Source: Paenibacillus sp. MBLB1832
Lineage (GTDB): Bacteria > Bacillota > Bacilli > Paenibacillales > NBRC-103111
DNA: 64,000 bases
Reading direction: 5' to 3'
NCBI RefSeq assembly: GCF_032271945.1
Contig: NZ_CP130319.1
Coordinates: 2,747,001 to 2,811,000 of the forward strand
Position 1 is the stretch's first letter; each line of letters starts with the position of its first letter. The notes below the pieces were generated by a model. The model saw only the letters and a program-made list of their open reading frames with translations, was not told the DNA's origin and made no database searches. Made by a program: the position numbers and the translations under genes. Positions 52,320-61,186 of this stretch are shown here, in pieces.

Positions 52320-53600
52320 ATGAACCCAAAATTAGCTATCCATGGAGGAACGGCCGTTCGCAGTATACCCTTGCCTCCATTGCTGCGCGGAGCGCTCGTC
52401 ATCGGCGGCGAGGAGAAAGAGGAAGTCGACCGGGTCATTGACAGTAAAGCCTTATTCCGATATTACGGCAATGATGTGCAGCACTGCGTCGAGCGTCTGG
52501 AACACCAGATCGCCCAAGAAGCGAACGTTCCTTATGCGCTGGGCGTAACTTCCGGCACTGCTGCACTCATCGTTGCGTTGAAGGCGTTAGGCATTGGATA
52601 CGGAGACAAAGTCATTGTGCCTGCGAATACGTTTACAGCAACAGCGGGCGCGGTCATCTGCGCGAATGCGGTCCCGGTATACGCCGACATCGATGAATCT
52701 ATGAATCTAGATCCCCATGATTTAGAGCGGGTGTATGATAACGAGGTTAAGGCGATTATCGCGGTGCCCATCAACGGGACCCCCTGTGATATGGATGGCA
52801 TTATGGCGTTTGCCCGAGAGAAAGGAATCTACGTGATCGAGGACGTGGCCCAATCACTCGGAACGACGTACAAGGGTAGATTTGCCGGTTCGATCGGCCA
52901 TATCGGAACCTTTAGCTTCCAAATGCAAAAAACCATTACCGCCGGTGAAGGCGGAGCTATCATTACGCACGACGCTGGGTTGTTTGAGCGGGCCGTGCGC
53001 TACCACGATCAAGGCAGCTTCCGGGAAAAAATGCGCTATGGCTTCGAAACTGGCGAGCAGCAGGCGTTCGCCGGTCAGAACTACAGGATGAGCGAATTAA
53101 CCGGAGCTGTTTTGCTCGCTCAATGGAAGAAGCTGGACCCGATTATATCCGTCATGCGTCATAGACAACAGGCCGCCCGTAGAGCAATCGAAGCACGCCT
53201 GCCACAGGTGCGGTTTCGAAAGTCTCCTGACCCCGCTGGAGATACCGGCTCGGTACTCGGCCTGTTTCTGCCAGATGCAGAAACAGCGGTGCGTTTCGCG
53301 CAGGCTGTCGAAGCCGAGGGCGTCACATGCTTCCGCATGTACGGGGGCCGTCCCATCTATATGACACCGTTTTTGCTCCATCAACGCACGGCGGAAAAGA
53401 ATAATTTTCCGTTTGATTTTCCGTTCCGTCATCCGGTGGCTTACAAACCGGGGATGTGTCCGGTTGCAGAGGATCTACTGTCCCGCTATGTTCACATCCC
53501 AATTAGTCCGACACTGACGGAACGAGATGCTGAAGATATTGCAGAAGCCGTTGTCAAAGTCTATGAAGGGCTGGGGGTTGACCAATGGACGAAAGCTTAA
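52320..53600 (+). CDS. DegT/DnrJ/EryC1/StrS-family aminotransferase
   Basis: The 426-residue PLP-dependent sugar aminotransferase-like protein has VTSGTAALIVALKALGIGYG (phosphate region), DKVIVPANTFTATAGAV, IEDVAQSLGTTYKGR and the PLP Lys in SFQMQKTITAGEGGAI. The C-terminal AEDLLSRYVHIPISPTLTE is typical. Family members convert keto sugars to amino sugars; in a catabolic operon the reverse use, deamination of an imported amino sugar, or dehydration is equally possible. Its 3' end overlaps the next gene by 16 bp. Confidence 0.88.
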   Translation: MNPKLAIHGGTAVRSIPLPPLLRGALVIGGEEKEEVDRVIDSKALFRYYGNDVQHCVERLEHQIAQEANVPYALGVTSGTAALIVALKALGIGYGDKVIVPANTFTATAGAVICANAVPVYADIDESMNLDPHDLERVYDNEVKAIIAVPINGTPCDMDGIMAFAREKGIYVIEDVAQSLGTTYKGRFAGSIGHIGTFSFQMQKTITAGEGGAIITHDAGLFERAVRYHDQGSFREKMRYGFETGEQQAFAGQNYRMSELTGAVLLAQWKKLDPIISVMRHRQQAARRAIEARLPQVRFRKSPDPAGDTGSVLGLFLPDAETAVRFAQAVEAEGVTCFRMYGGRPIYMTPFLLHQRTAEKNNFPFDFPFRHPVAYKPGMCPVAEDLLSRYVHIPISPTLTERDAEDIAEAVVKVYEGLGVDQWTKA

Positions 53601-54508
53601 AATCATCCAGTGTGCTTCGTCTTGGCTTGATCGGGTTAGACACATCGCATGTCAAGTTGTTCAGCGAGTTGCTCATGAATCCCGATCACCCGCATTATGT
53701 GCCTGGCGCAAGAATTGTAGCCGCCTTTTCTGGCGGTTCGCCTGATGTTCAAGTAAGCGCCAACCGTGTCGAAGGATACAAGCAGGAGCTGCGTACAGCA
53801 TACGGCATTGAAATGCTTGACTCGCCGGAAGCGGTAGCGGAGCAGGTGGATGGCCTGCTCCTGACAGCCGTAGACGGACGAACGCATCCAGAACTGTTCC
53901 GCCGCATCGCGCCTTTCGGCAAGCCGACATTCGTCGATAAGCCGTTCGCTGTCTCGCAGAGCGACTCACAGGGCATGGCGGAAGTGGCTTCCCGTTATGG
54001 GCTGTCCTGGATGAGCAGCTCCGTACGCCGCTATGCCGCATCGCTAGTTGAGGCGCTTGCTTCACTTGAAGGCGGAGAAGTCGTAGGGGCCGAAGCCTAC
54101 GGCCCGCTTGATTTGCTGCCGGAACTTCCGGACTGGTACTGGTATGGCATTCATATTGTGGAAACCGCGTATGCGGCACTTGGAACGGGATGCAAGAAAG
54201 TGACAGCTACGGCGGATCAGCGGCAAGAAGTAGTTACTGGCGTGTGGGGGGATGGCCGTACCGTTCAATTACGCGGCAACCGCGGGCCCAATAACAACCA
54301 CGGGCTGCTGCTGCATCGCCAGCGAGGTACCGTATGGCTCGATACAGCCGTTGAGCAAAAGTCTAAATATGCAACTTTGCTAGAACGGCTGCTTGTATTT
54401 TTTCAAAGCGGAGTACCGGATATTGCGCCTGAAGAAACGCTGGAGTTGATTCGGTTTATCGAAGCGGTTAACGAAAGCCGGTTAACCGGCAAAACGGTTT
54501 ATCTGTGA
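53585..54508 (+). CDS. Gfo/Idh/MocA-family oxidoreductase
   Basis: The 307-residue protein has an N-terminal Rossmann domain (LRLGLIGLDTSHVKLFSELL; the usual GxGxxG is modified), GLLLTAVDGRTHPELFRRIA and the GKPTFVDKPFAVS motif, whose Lys is the conserved catalytic Lys of the EKP type (here DKP). It probably oxidises or reduces a sugar or inositol derivative with NAD(P). It overlaps the aminotransferase gene by 16 bp, so the two are translationally coupled and likely act on the same intermediate. Confidence 0.85.
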   Translation: MDESLKSSSVLRLGLIGLDTSHVKLFSELLMNPDHPHYVPGARIVAAFSGGSPDVQVSANRVEGYKQELRTAYGIEMLDSPEAVAEQVDGLLLTAVDGRTHPELFRRIAPFGKPTFVDKPFAVSQSDSQGMAEVASRYGLSWMSSSVRRYAASLVEALASLEGGEVVGAEAYGPLDLLPELPDWYWYGIHIVETAYAALGTGCKKVTATADQRQEVVTGVWGDGRTVQLRGNRGPNNNHGLLLHRQRGTVWLDTAVEQKSKYATLLERLLVFFQSGVPDIAPEETLELIRFIEAVNESRLTGKTVYL

Positions 54509-54556
54509 AGTACGTCATTAGAAATCTTTACAGCTACTGAAAGGGAGGTACTCTAG

Positions 54557-55621
54557 ATGAGTATTCGATTTTCTTGGTTTACGCCAACGAATGGTGACGG
54601 CGCTCATATTGGTCTCAAACAACCGGAGCGGGAGCCCGATCTGTCTTATTTGATTCGAGTCGCTCAAACGGCCGAGCAGGCAGGTTTTGATGGTATTCTT
54701 GTGCCGGTCGGCACCCCGTTTCTGGATTCCTGGATGGTCGGATCAGCTCTTGTGCACCATACGAAGCGGATCCGGCCTCTTATAGCCATCCGGCCCGGCT
54801 TCATTGCCCCATCGTTGTCGGCCAAAATGGCGGCTACGCTAGATCAGTTTAGCGGTGGCAGAATTGACATTAATATTGTAGCTGGAGGCTCGCCGCACGA
54901 GCTTGGTCAAGACGGAGATTTTGTCTCACATGACGAGCGTTATGAGCGTGCCCGGGATTTTATGACTGTCTTAAACAAGCTGTGGGAAGAACGAGGCTTC
55001 AATTATAAAGGATCGCACTATGCGATTAAGGATGGTAACCTCGTGCCACCGAATCGGCAAGGAAAAATCCCCATCTACTTCGGTGGTTCCTCGGAATCAG
55101 CTAAACAGATTACCGCTGAATTCGGTAATGTTTATTTACAATGGGGCGAACCGATTGAAGAAGTGAAGGCCCAGATAGAGGACGTGAGACAGCGAGCAGC
55201 CGCTTTGGGTCGAACGGTGGAGTTCGGTGTGCGGATACACGTCATTGTTAGAGAAACGGAACGTGAAGCTTGGGAATTCGCCGAAAGTCTCGTATCGGAA
55301 ATTGATCCGGAAGTGGAAGCGCGTATGTCGCGCTACTACCAGCAAGCCGATTCGGTGGCGCAAGGCCGAATGAGCCGTCTCCTGCAAGGTGATTATCGAT
55401 TCGGTAAGTATAAATGGGCAGGTATCGGGCGTGTGCGCAAAGGAGCCGGAACCGCGGTCGTCGGCACGCCCGAGCAGGTGAAGGAAGGACTGCAAGAGTA
55501 CATCGATGCCGGAGTTAGTCATTTCATTATCTCTGGCTTTCCGCACTTGGAAGAAGCGGAGCGTGTTAGCAAGCTGTTGCTTCCACTCTTTCGAGATCAA
55601 ACGGAGATTTCAATAGGCTGA
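54557..55621 (+). CDS. SsuD-like LLM-class flavin-dependent monooxygenase
   Basis: The 354-residue protein has the SsuD pattern: FSWFTPTNGDGAHIGL, GILVPVGTPFLDSWMVGSAL, IRPGFIAPSLSAKMAATLDQ, VAGGSPHELGQDGDF, HDERYERARDF, IYFGGSSESAKQITAE and SGFPHLEEAERV. It is related to the enzyme at 2358 but lacks its insertion. SsuD-type enzymes use reduced FMN from another protein and O2; no reductase is encoded here. Within a glycan operon this suggests that the imported sugar carries a C-S bond or another oxygenase target (inference). AAAGGGAGG precedes the start. Confidence 0.85.
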   Translation: MSIRFSWFTPTNGDGAHIGLKQPEREPDLSYLIRVAQTAEQAGFDGILVPVGTPFLDSWMVGSALVHHTKRIRPLIAIRPGFIAPSLSAKMAATLDQFSGGRIDINIVAGGSPHELGQDGDFVSHDERYERARDFMTVLNKLWEERGFNYKGSHYAIKDGNLVPPNRQGKIPIYFGGSSESAKQITAEFGNVYLQWGEPIEEVKAQIEDVRQRAAALGRTVEFGVRIHVIVRETEREAWEFAESLVSEIDPEVEARMSRYYQQADSVAQGRMSRLLQGDYRFGKYKWAGIGRVRKGAGTAVVGTPEQVKEGLQEYIDAGVSHFIISGFPHLEEAERVSKLLLPLFRDQTEISIG

Positions 55622-55652
55622 ACGTCATGACGAGAGGGAGAGGTGAGGCGAT

Positions 55653-57401
55653 TTGACCCGAAAAATAGCTCGAATCGCCATCTTGCTCGATCGGCGGGCA
55701 GCAATGCGCCGGTGGGCCTACGGTTTGAACGTTTTCGACCGCTGGGTCGGCGAAATGTTAGCGCATGCCGGCTTGCCGTTTGAGTGGCTGGATGAAACGA
55801 GGCAAGTGCTAGAGCAAGGAATTGATATTGTAATCGCAGCTTTGCCTGGAGAGGAACAAGATGATTTGGACACGTTGATGCGGTTTGCGGCACGTGGCGG
55901 TATTGTGATCTCCTATGGTGGCTTGAATGGGCTTGCGCGGAGCCTCGGCTTTCGGCGCTGCGGCTCTATCGGGCCGGGGTATGCCAGCATGCCGTTTGTG
56001 CATGCGGAAGATCGGCCATTACGTTTTCTGGCAGCCGAGCCGTGGGCATTAAGAGACGATTCTCCAAAGACGCATCAGGCTTTTGGTGAGCTTTACTTAT
56101 CTCCTCCCAGTAGACAAAGTGTTAGTCAGACGCCTTTAGCGACGCTGCTGCAAATTCCGGTTGATCGCGGCAGAATTGAGCGATGGTCCGTCCGTGTTGC
56201 CGATACACTTGTCGGGCTGCAGCAAGGTCTCAGTCCTCTGTTAGAGGACGGCGCACCGGCTGCGGACGGCACTGCAGGTTTAGATGATGGATTGCTCAAA
56301 GCCGAGGATACGATAACGCTTGATTGGCAGCACGATCGCGTGCAAACGGAGACGGGTGCGACATACTTTGCTTATCCATACGCCGATTTGTGGAAGGAGT
56401 CGATCATTGGCCATTTACTCCGAAGCGCTCTCTCCATCGGACGGACACTTCCATTTATCGCGTACTGGCCTGACGGCGTTGGGCAGGTCGCATTAATTTC
56501 TCATGACAGTGACCGCAATCACGATGAGGATGCGATCACGACTCTTCGTGAGCTGGCAGATTGCGGGGTTACGAGTACCTGGTGCATGATGAAGCCCGGG
56601 TACAGCGTATCTCTGTATGATGGTATTCAGAAGGCGGGGCATGAGTTAGCCCTCCATTTCAATGCCAATGAGAATGAAGGAGGAAGCTGGTCAGAAGCGG
56701 CGTTTCAGCGTCAACACGAATGGTTTGTGCGAACGGTCGGCAATGGGGCTGTGGTAAGCAATAAAAATCATTTTACGCGCTTCGAGGGTTGGGGCGAACT
56801 GTATCGATGGTGCGAAGCTTGCGGACTTGCAAGTGATCAAACACGGGGGCCGAGCAAGCGGGGAACCGTCGGTTTTTTATTCGGTACCTGTCATCCTTAT
56901 TTCCCTATAGCGTGGTCGGATGAGCAAAATCGATTGTACAATGTACTAGAAATCGGATTTTTATCGCAGGACCTTGGCTCTTTCACCGATTTCAGCGTTG
57001 TTGTACCGCTTTTACGTCAGGTTGCGAGAGTCCACGGCGTCGCTCATTTTTTATTTCATCAAGGACGCATTCACAGCGATCCGGCTGTGCGGAATTCCTT
57101 GCACAGATTCGTTCTGACGGCCAAGGAAGAAGGCTTTGATTTTTGGACTGGCAAAGCGATCGTTGAATGGCTGCAGCTACGCCGCAGCTTTACTATTATT
57201 GGACGAGATGCAAACGGCGATGTTTTACTACGTGGTGATGATTCGGGTACAACGGTACCTCGCTTCGTCGTCTGGGAACCGCTGGACGAGGGAGAGTGTA
57301 AAAGCATTGACGATCATCTGACTGAGCTCCGATTCGGCGTTGACTGTAAACGAAGCTCGTATATCATTTCTGGAAAGGGATCTGTGCCAGGCCGCAGCTG
57401 A
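55653..57401 (+). CDS. Polysaccharide-deacetylase-like protein
   Basis: The 582-residue protein has a Rossmann-like N-terminal half (about 1-130, a possible glutamine-amidotransferase-like ThuA-type region) and a C-terminal NodB-like half (about 280-500). The latter has VALISHDSDRNHDEDAITTL (Asp motif), HELALHFNANENEG (His) and HFLFHQGRIHSDP. It has no signal peptide. The NodB motif 1 and 2 residues appear present, so deacetylase or related hydrolase activity is plausible but unproven. The start is TTG 55653, with GAGAGGTGAGG upstream. Confidence 0.6.
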   Translation: MTRKIARIAILLDRRAAMRRWAYGLNVFDRWVGEMLAHAGLPFEWLDETRQVLEQGIDIVIAALPGEEQDDLDTLMRFAARGGIVISYGGLNGLARSLGFRRCGSIGPGYASMPFVHAEDRPLRFLAAEPWALRDDSPKTHQAFGELYLSPPSRQSVSQTPLATLLQIPVDRGRIERWSVRVADTLVGLQQGLSPLLEDGAPAADGTAGLDDGLLKAEDTITLDWQHDRVQTETGATYFAYPYADLWKESIIGHLLRSALSIGRTLPFIAYWPDGVGQVALISHDSDRNHDEDAITTLRELADCGVTSTWCMMKPGYSVSLYDGIQKAGHELALHFNANENEGGSWSEAAFQRQHEWFVRTVGNGAVVSNKNHFTRFEGWGELYRWCEACGLASDQTRGPSKRGTVGFLFGTCHPYFPIAWSDEQNRLYNVLEIGFLSQDLGSFTDFSVVVPLLRQVARVHGVAHFLFHQGRIHSDPAVRNSLHRFVLTAKEEGFDFWTGKAIVEWLQLRRSFTIIGRDANGDVLLRGDDSGTTVPRFVVWEPLDEGECKSIDDHLTELRFGVDCKRSSYIISGKGSVPGRS

Positions 57402-57424
57402 CAAATGAGAATAGGAGGATGGCA

Positions 57425-60400
57425 ATGGCGGAGTATCGGAATTTTGATTATCCCGTCTATCTTGTTCCAGAAAGGGAGGAGGAAGCGGAGTGGTCTTCAC
57501 CTTTCGTGGTTGCAGATCAGCAGTTTCGAGGGAGCAAAGCTCAGCTTGAACGCTCTGAGCACCGAATCGCTTTCATGGCTTTTACGAGTGGCAATGAAAT
57601 TAGGATTAAGGTACGGTACGAAACAGAAGGCGGGGAAATCGCCATTCAATTCGACCGTGGAGCAACAAAACGGAAAAGGCACAATATGTTCGAGATCAAG
57701 CTTCTGCCGGATGAAAGCGTCCAGTACCTAGAGCACCGGTATGAAGTAGAGGTTCTTTCGCTACCCCCGTTTATCAAGGTATCGCGGAGTACGGTCGGGG
57801 CCGATCCAATCGCCGAGCTTGTAGTTCCAATGGAGCATTTGCGCATCGGCAGTGCAAATGAGAGGATTGTCGGTTTTAATGTCGTACGAACGCTGGAAAC
57901 GCAAGGAACAAACAATTTGAGCGGAACGTTCATCTCTTGGTCCGGGGTTCGCGGAGACCGGCCTGCAAGTGGCATCGGTACTGGGAACTTATTGCTGACG
58001 CACGGACTTAATCAGGATGAAATTGGTCATTGGGCATCCAAAGCGGGAGAGGCAGGCAGCCTATTTTTTACCCGGTGGGAAAAGCGGCATATTCCGCAGC
58101 GCATTTACGACTTGATGGCAATAAAAAGGCGCGGATTGACTGGGAGGCTTAACGCTGACGATCTTCAAGTGTCGCGTGCGAATGCTGAACAGACGTCATG
58201 GGGACAAGGAATTCGCTCTACCGTGCTGGAGGTAGCCGATTATTGGGCAGCGAAATCCGATGACGAGCTGTTTGCGCTCGTTCCGGACGGGAATCCTCGA
58301 GCGCTATCAGTTGGTCAATTTTTTGGCGACCCGCTGCATGGCGGCAAACGAACCGCTTTTGAGCTATGTCTGGAACGTCCCTATCACTATTACAACCCGT
58401 CGACGCGCACCTGGTGGAGCAATGGGATGACGCTCGTAAATCCAACGACCGGCGAAGAGTTAGTCCTATGGGATGACGGTCGCGGCTTCGTCGCGCCGGA
58501 CGGTTTTCCCGTTCCAGGAGCCCGATATATGTTCACAGCCTCATACCGGCTATTTCTTTGGTCGATGCTCCTTGGCAAGCCATATTGCGCTGTACTGACG
58601 GATACGTCTGTTTGTCCGGAGACTACTGGTGACCGGTTCGCAGCCGCCATCCCGAATCTGGCTTTTGCCTATCAGCTTACCCGGCAACCGATTTATGCGT
58701 ACAAAGCACTCCTGCTAATCGGTCGAATGGCGGAACTTATCCCATATATGAACGGCAACTGGGGTTCCGGCTATTACGATACAGTTCAGATTTCTGAACC
58801 GACAACGACGGAGTGCCATTGGCTTGTCAATTTTTTTGAGGCGTATGATCTATTATTTGACGTTATTGAAACGCAGGAGCCGAAGCTTCAAGCATTCTTT
58901 GCCGACAAGCCCGATGCGGAGCGCCAGCGAAGGTCTGTGCCTTTCTCCATCAATAAAGCCATCCATGAGATGGTGCCGTATATTGTGTATAGCTGCGAAA
59001 TCGAAAGAACGCGAAATGCCGATTGGTCGCTGCGCTATTTAAATCTTGAACTGCTAATCGCCTCCATATTTGAAAATAGCGCCCTCATGCTAGAGGTGCT
59101 AGGCAGCGGCCCTCATTCGTTGTTAGCCAAAATTCGCAATTTGTTCTTCCGTGATGGTCGTTATATTTACGACTCCTTCGGTTATTTGGCTCAAATCGGC
59201 GAGCAGGTGGCGCTGCTGGCGAACAATAATTACCGATTTCTCAATGCTAGTTATGCGACAAGCGGTATCGATATGTTCGAGGATCCCCGATATGGTATAC
59301 GATCTGTCATCGAATTCACCGTAAACACAATGTGTGGGCAGCTGAATCCGATGTTCGGTGATACCCTTGCCGACAACGCGGAGCCGATAGATCCGAGCAG
59401 AGCAGCCGGAGGGATTCGATACAGCCCCGCCTACGACATTGCATTCCGAAGAATGCCTTCCCTGCGCAAACAGCTCGGTGCGCTGCTGGCAAATCTTTCG
59501 GAGCAAGATCTGCTTACGGCGAGGATCCAGAGCGTGGAACGTACGAACGTGAAGCATGCGCTCCTGTTATTAGCGACGGCGCCGAATCAAGCTGAACTGT
59601 CAGCCTTTTCGGACGACAGAGGCAGTGGTGCCGGACGTGTACCTAGATCCTACTTGGCACAGGACTCGCAGATTAGCGTGCTGCGAGCAGGTTCCGACTC
59701 AAGGACTTGCAAGCATGTCGTCCTTTACGGACCGCCTTCCGCTGGCCATATGCATGGCGACAAGCTCGGCCTGTGGATTGGTGCTTATGGATATCATTTG
59801 CTAGCAGCGGCAGGCGGATATCCGTTCACGTGGATGAATCCGAAATTTGATGCCTGGGAGACACATACGGCCGCTTGTTCCTTGGTAGTCGTTGACGGAC
59901 ACAATCAGCAACCTTCATATTCACGTCAGTTGGGTCACTATGAAGGTCGGCTGCTGCAAGGTGCAGGCATGGCAAATGAGGATGCAAATATCGGATCTCA
60001 GCTCGAACGTTGGTGCTGGGTCGTTAGTAGTCCAAACGGCGTGGATGCATATATTCTTGATGGATTCGGAGTTTCGGGAGGCAGAACGTTTGATTACAAT
60101 ACGATGGGTCTGGATATCGGCTTTGAGCAGGTAAGCTTCGAGGGTATTGAGGAACACGAATGGTTTCCGTTAAGCGGCACGCTAGCTGGTGAGCAGATCG
60201 CACTTTATTCAGAGCCTGGATACGGCTGGATGAAGGCGTTACGCAAAGCTAAAGTGCAAAAAACGGCTTCTTGGACATATCGGTATGCCACTGCAGGCCT
60301 GCGAATTCATGCTGTTGCTGCTGAGCAGCCCCGAGAAATCATTTGCTGTGAGGGTGAGCGGGGCGGACAGGAGCCGGGTAAATCGCGTTGGGTCCCTTTC

Positions 60401-61186
60401 GTGATATGGCGCGATGAGCACCCAGTGGCTGAGACAGTTGAGGCAATAGAAGCAAACGCAGGAACAGAAGATGTTATCCATCAAGCTGGGTTCACAACCG
60501 TTTACGAACCGTTCGAAGACTCTGAGCACCTAGCTGCAGTTCGTGCACTTCGGAGAGATCCCGCACCCAAAGCCGTTGATCCCGCAACCATTGGCGTTGA
60601 AATTGTCCATTGCGACGGGCATCGGGACATCTTCATTCGAGCTTCCCGCAGAGAAGCTTCGGTATGCTTCTTCGACACGGACGGCCAAGCGTACGAAACG
60701 GATGCGGAGGCGCTGTTGCTTCGTTATCGCAAGGGTGCTCTTTTGGCGGCGGAAGCAGTTGGCTTCACGGGCATAACGGTTCCCGGGTTAGTTTGTGCGC
60801 AGCATGAATCGGTACTTGCCGGGACGGTTAAAGCTGTTGAGCTCACCAGCCGGCGCATCACCATTCGCCTGCACGAAGTGCTGACTATTCCTCCTAATGA
60901 GCTGGAGGGACGCGTCGCACTGCTGGATTCACCGGATTACGGCAAGCCTTCCACCTATACAATTCGTGAACCGCAACTGATCGGAACCGAATTCACGTTC
61001 CGTAGTGAAATTCCGCTGATTCTGATGGATACGGATGCAAATTCACCATCAAAACGCCGGGGTCTCGGCATCAAAAGCCGAGTCGTATTCGAGGGGAAAG
61101 AAGTATTCGTCGACCTGAAGCCCGGGGACACCTTCCGGCTGCCGAACCGATTGATCTGGGATAGCAGGGAGGGAGTTACTTATTAA
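57425..61186 (+). CDS. Very large heparinase II/III-like protein
   Basis: The 1253-residue protein has an N-terminal beta-rich region (about 1-230), a long alpha/alpha-toroid region (about 270-700: WHLVNFFEAYDLLFDVI-like helices, SGYYDTVQISEPTTTE), and a heparinase II/III C-terminal beta-sandwich (about 730-980) with PPSAGHMHGDKLGLWIGAYG and GYPFTWMNPKFDAWETHT. Such proteins are polysaccharide lyases that cut uronic-acid-containing glycans or alginate by beta-elimination. There is no signal peptide, so it should act on imported oligosaccharide. It is far longer than typical heparinase-like enzymes (about 600-750). ATG 57425 is six bases after AGGAGG; an ATG at 57419 abuts it. Confidence 0.7.
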   Translation: MAEYRNFDYPVYLVPEREEEAEWSSPFVVADQQFRGSKAQLERSEHRIAFMAFTSGNEIRIKVRYETEGGEIAIQFDRGATKRKRHNMFEIKLLPDESVQYLEHRYEVEVLSLPPFIKVSRSTVGADPIAELVVPMEHLRIGSANERIVGFNVVRTLETQGTNNLSGTFISWSGVRGDRPASGIGTGNLLLTHGLNQDEIGHWASKAGEAGSLFFTRWEKRHIPQRIYDLMAIKRRGLTGRLNADDLQVSRANAEQTSWGQGIRSTVLEVADYWAAKSDDELFALVPDGNPRALSVGQFFGDPLHGGKRTAFELCLERPYHYYNPSTRTWWSNGMTLVNPTTGEELVLWDDGRGFVAPDGFPVPGARYMFTASYRLFLWSMLLGKPYCAVLTDTSVCPETTGDRFAAAIPNLAFAYQLTRQPIYAYKALLLIGRMAELIPYMNGNWGSGYYDTVQISEPTTTECHWLVNFFEAYDLLFDVIETQEPKLQAFFADKPDAERQRRSVPFSINKAIHEMVPYIVYSCEIERTRNADWSLRYLNLELLIASIFENSALMLEVLGSGPHSLLAKIRNLFFRDGRYIYDSFGYLAQIGEQVALLANNNYRFLNASYATSGIDMFEDPRYGIRSVIEFTVNTMCGQLNPMFGDTLADNAEPIDPSRAAGGIRYSPAYDIAFRRMPSLRKQLGALLANLSEQDLLTARIQSVERTNVKHALLLLATAPNQAELSAFSDDRGSGAGRVPRSYLAQDSQISVLRAGSDSRTCKHVVLYGPPSAGHMHGDKLGLWIGAYGYHLLAAAGGYPFTWMNPKFDAWETHTAACSLVVVDGHNQQPSYSRQLGHYEGRLLQGAGMANEDANIGSQLERWCWVVSSPNGVDAYILDGFGVSGGRTFDYNTMGLDIGFEQVSFEGIEEHEWFPLSGTLAGEQIALYSEPGYGWMKALRKAKVQKTASWTYRYATAGLRIHAVAAEQPREIICCEGERGGQEPGKSRWVPFVIWRDEHPVAETVEAIEANAGTEDVIHQAGFTTVYEPFEDSEHLAAVRALRRDPAPKAVDPATIGVEIVHCDGHRDIFIRASRREASVCFFDTDGQAYETDAEALLLRYRKGALLAAEAVGFTGITVPGLVCAQHESVLAGTVKAVELTSRRITIRLHEVLTIPPNELEGRVALLDSPDYGKPSTYTIREPQLIGTEFTFRSEIPLILMDTDANSPSKRRGLGIKSRVVFEGKEVFVDLKPGDTFRLPNRLIWDSREGVTY

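Noticed and set aside
53673..54179. 168-codon minus-strand frame inside the Gfo/Idh/MocA gene
   Set aside because: It is an antisense shadow of a strongly supported gene; residue content is biased and unlike a real protein.
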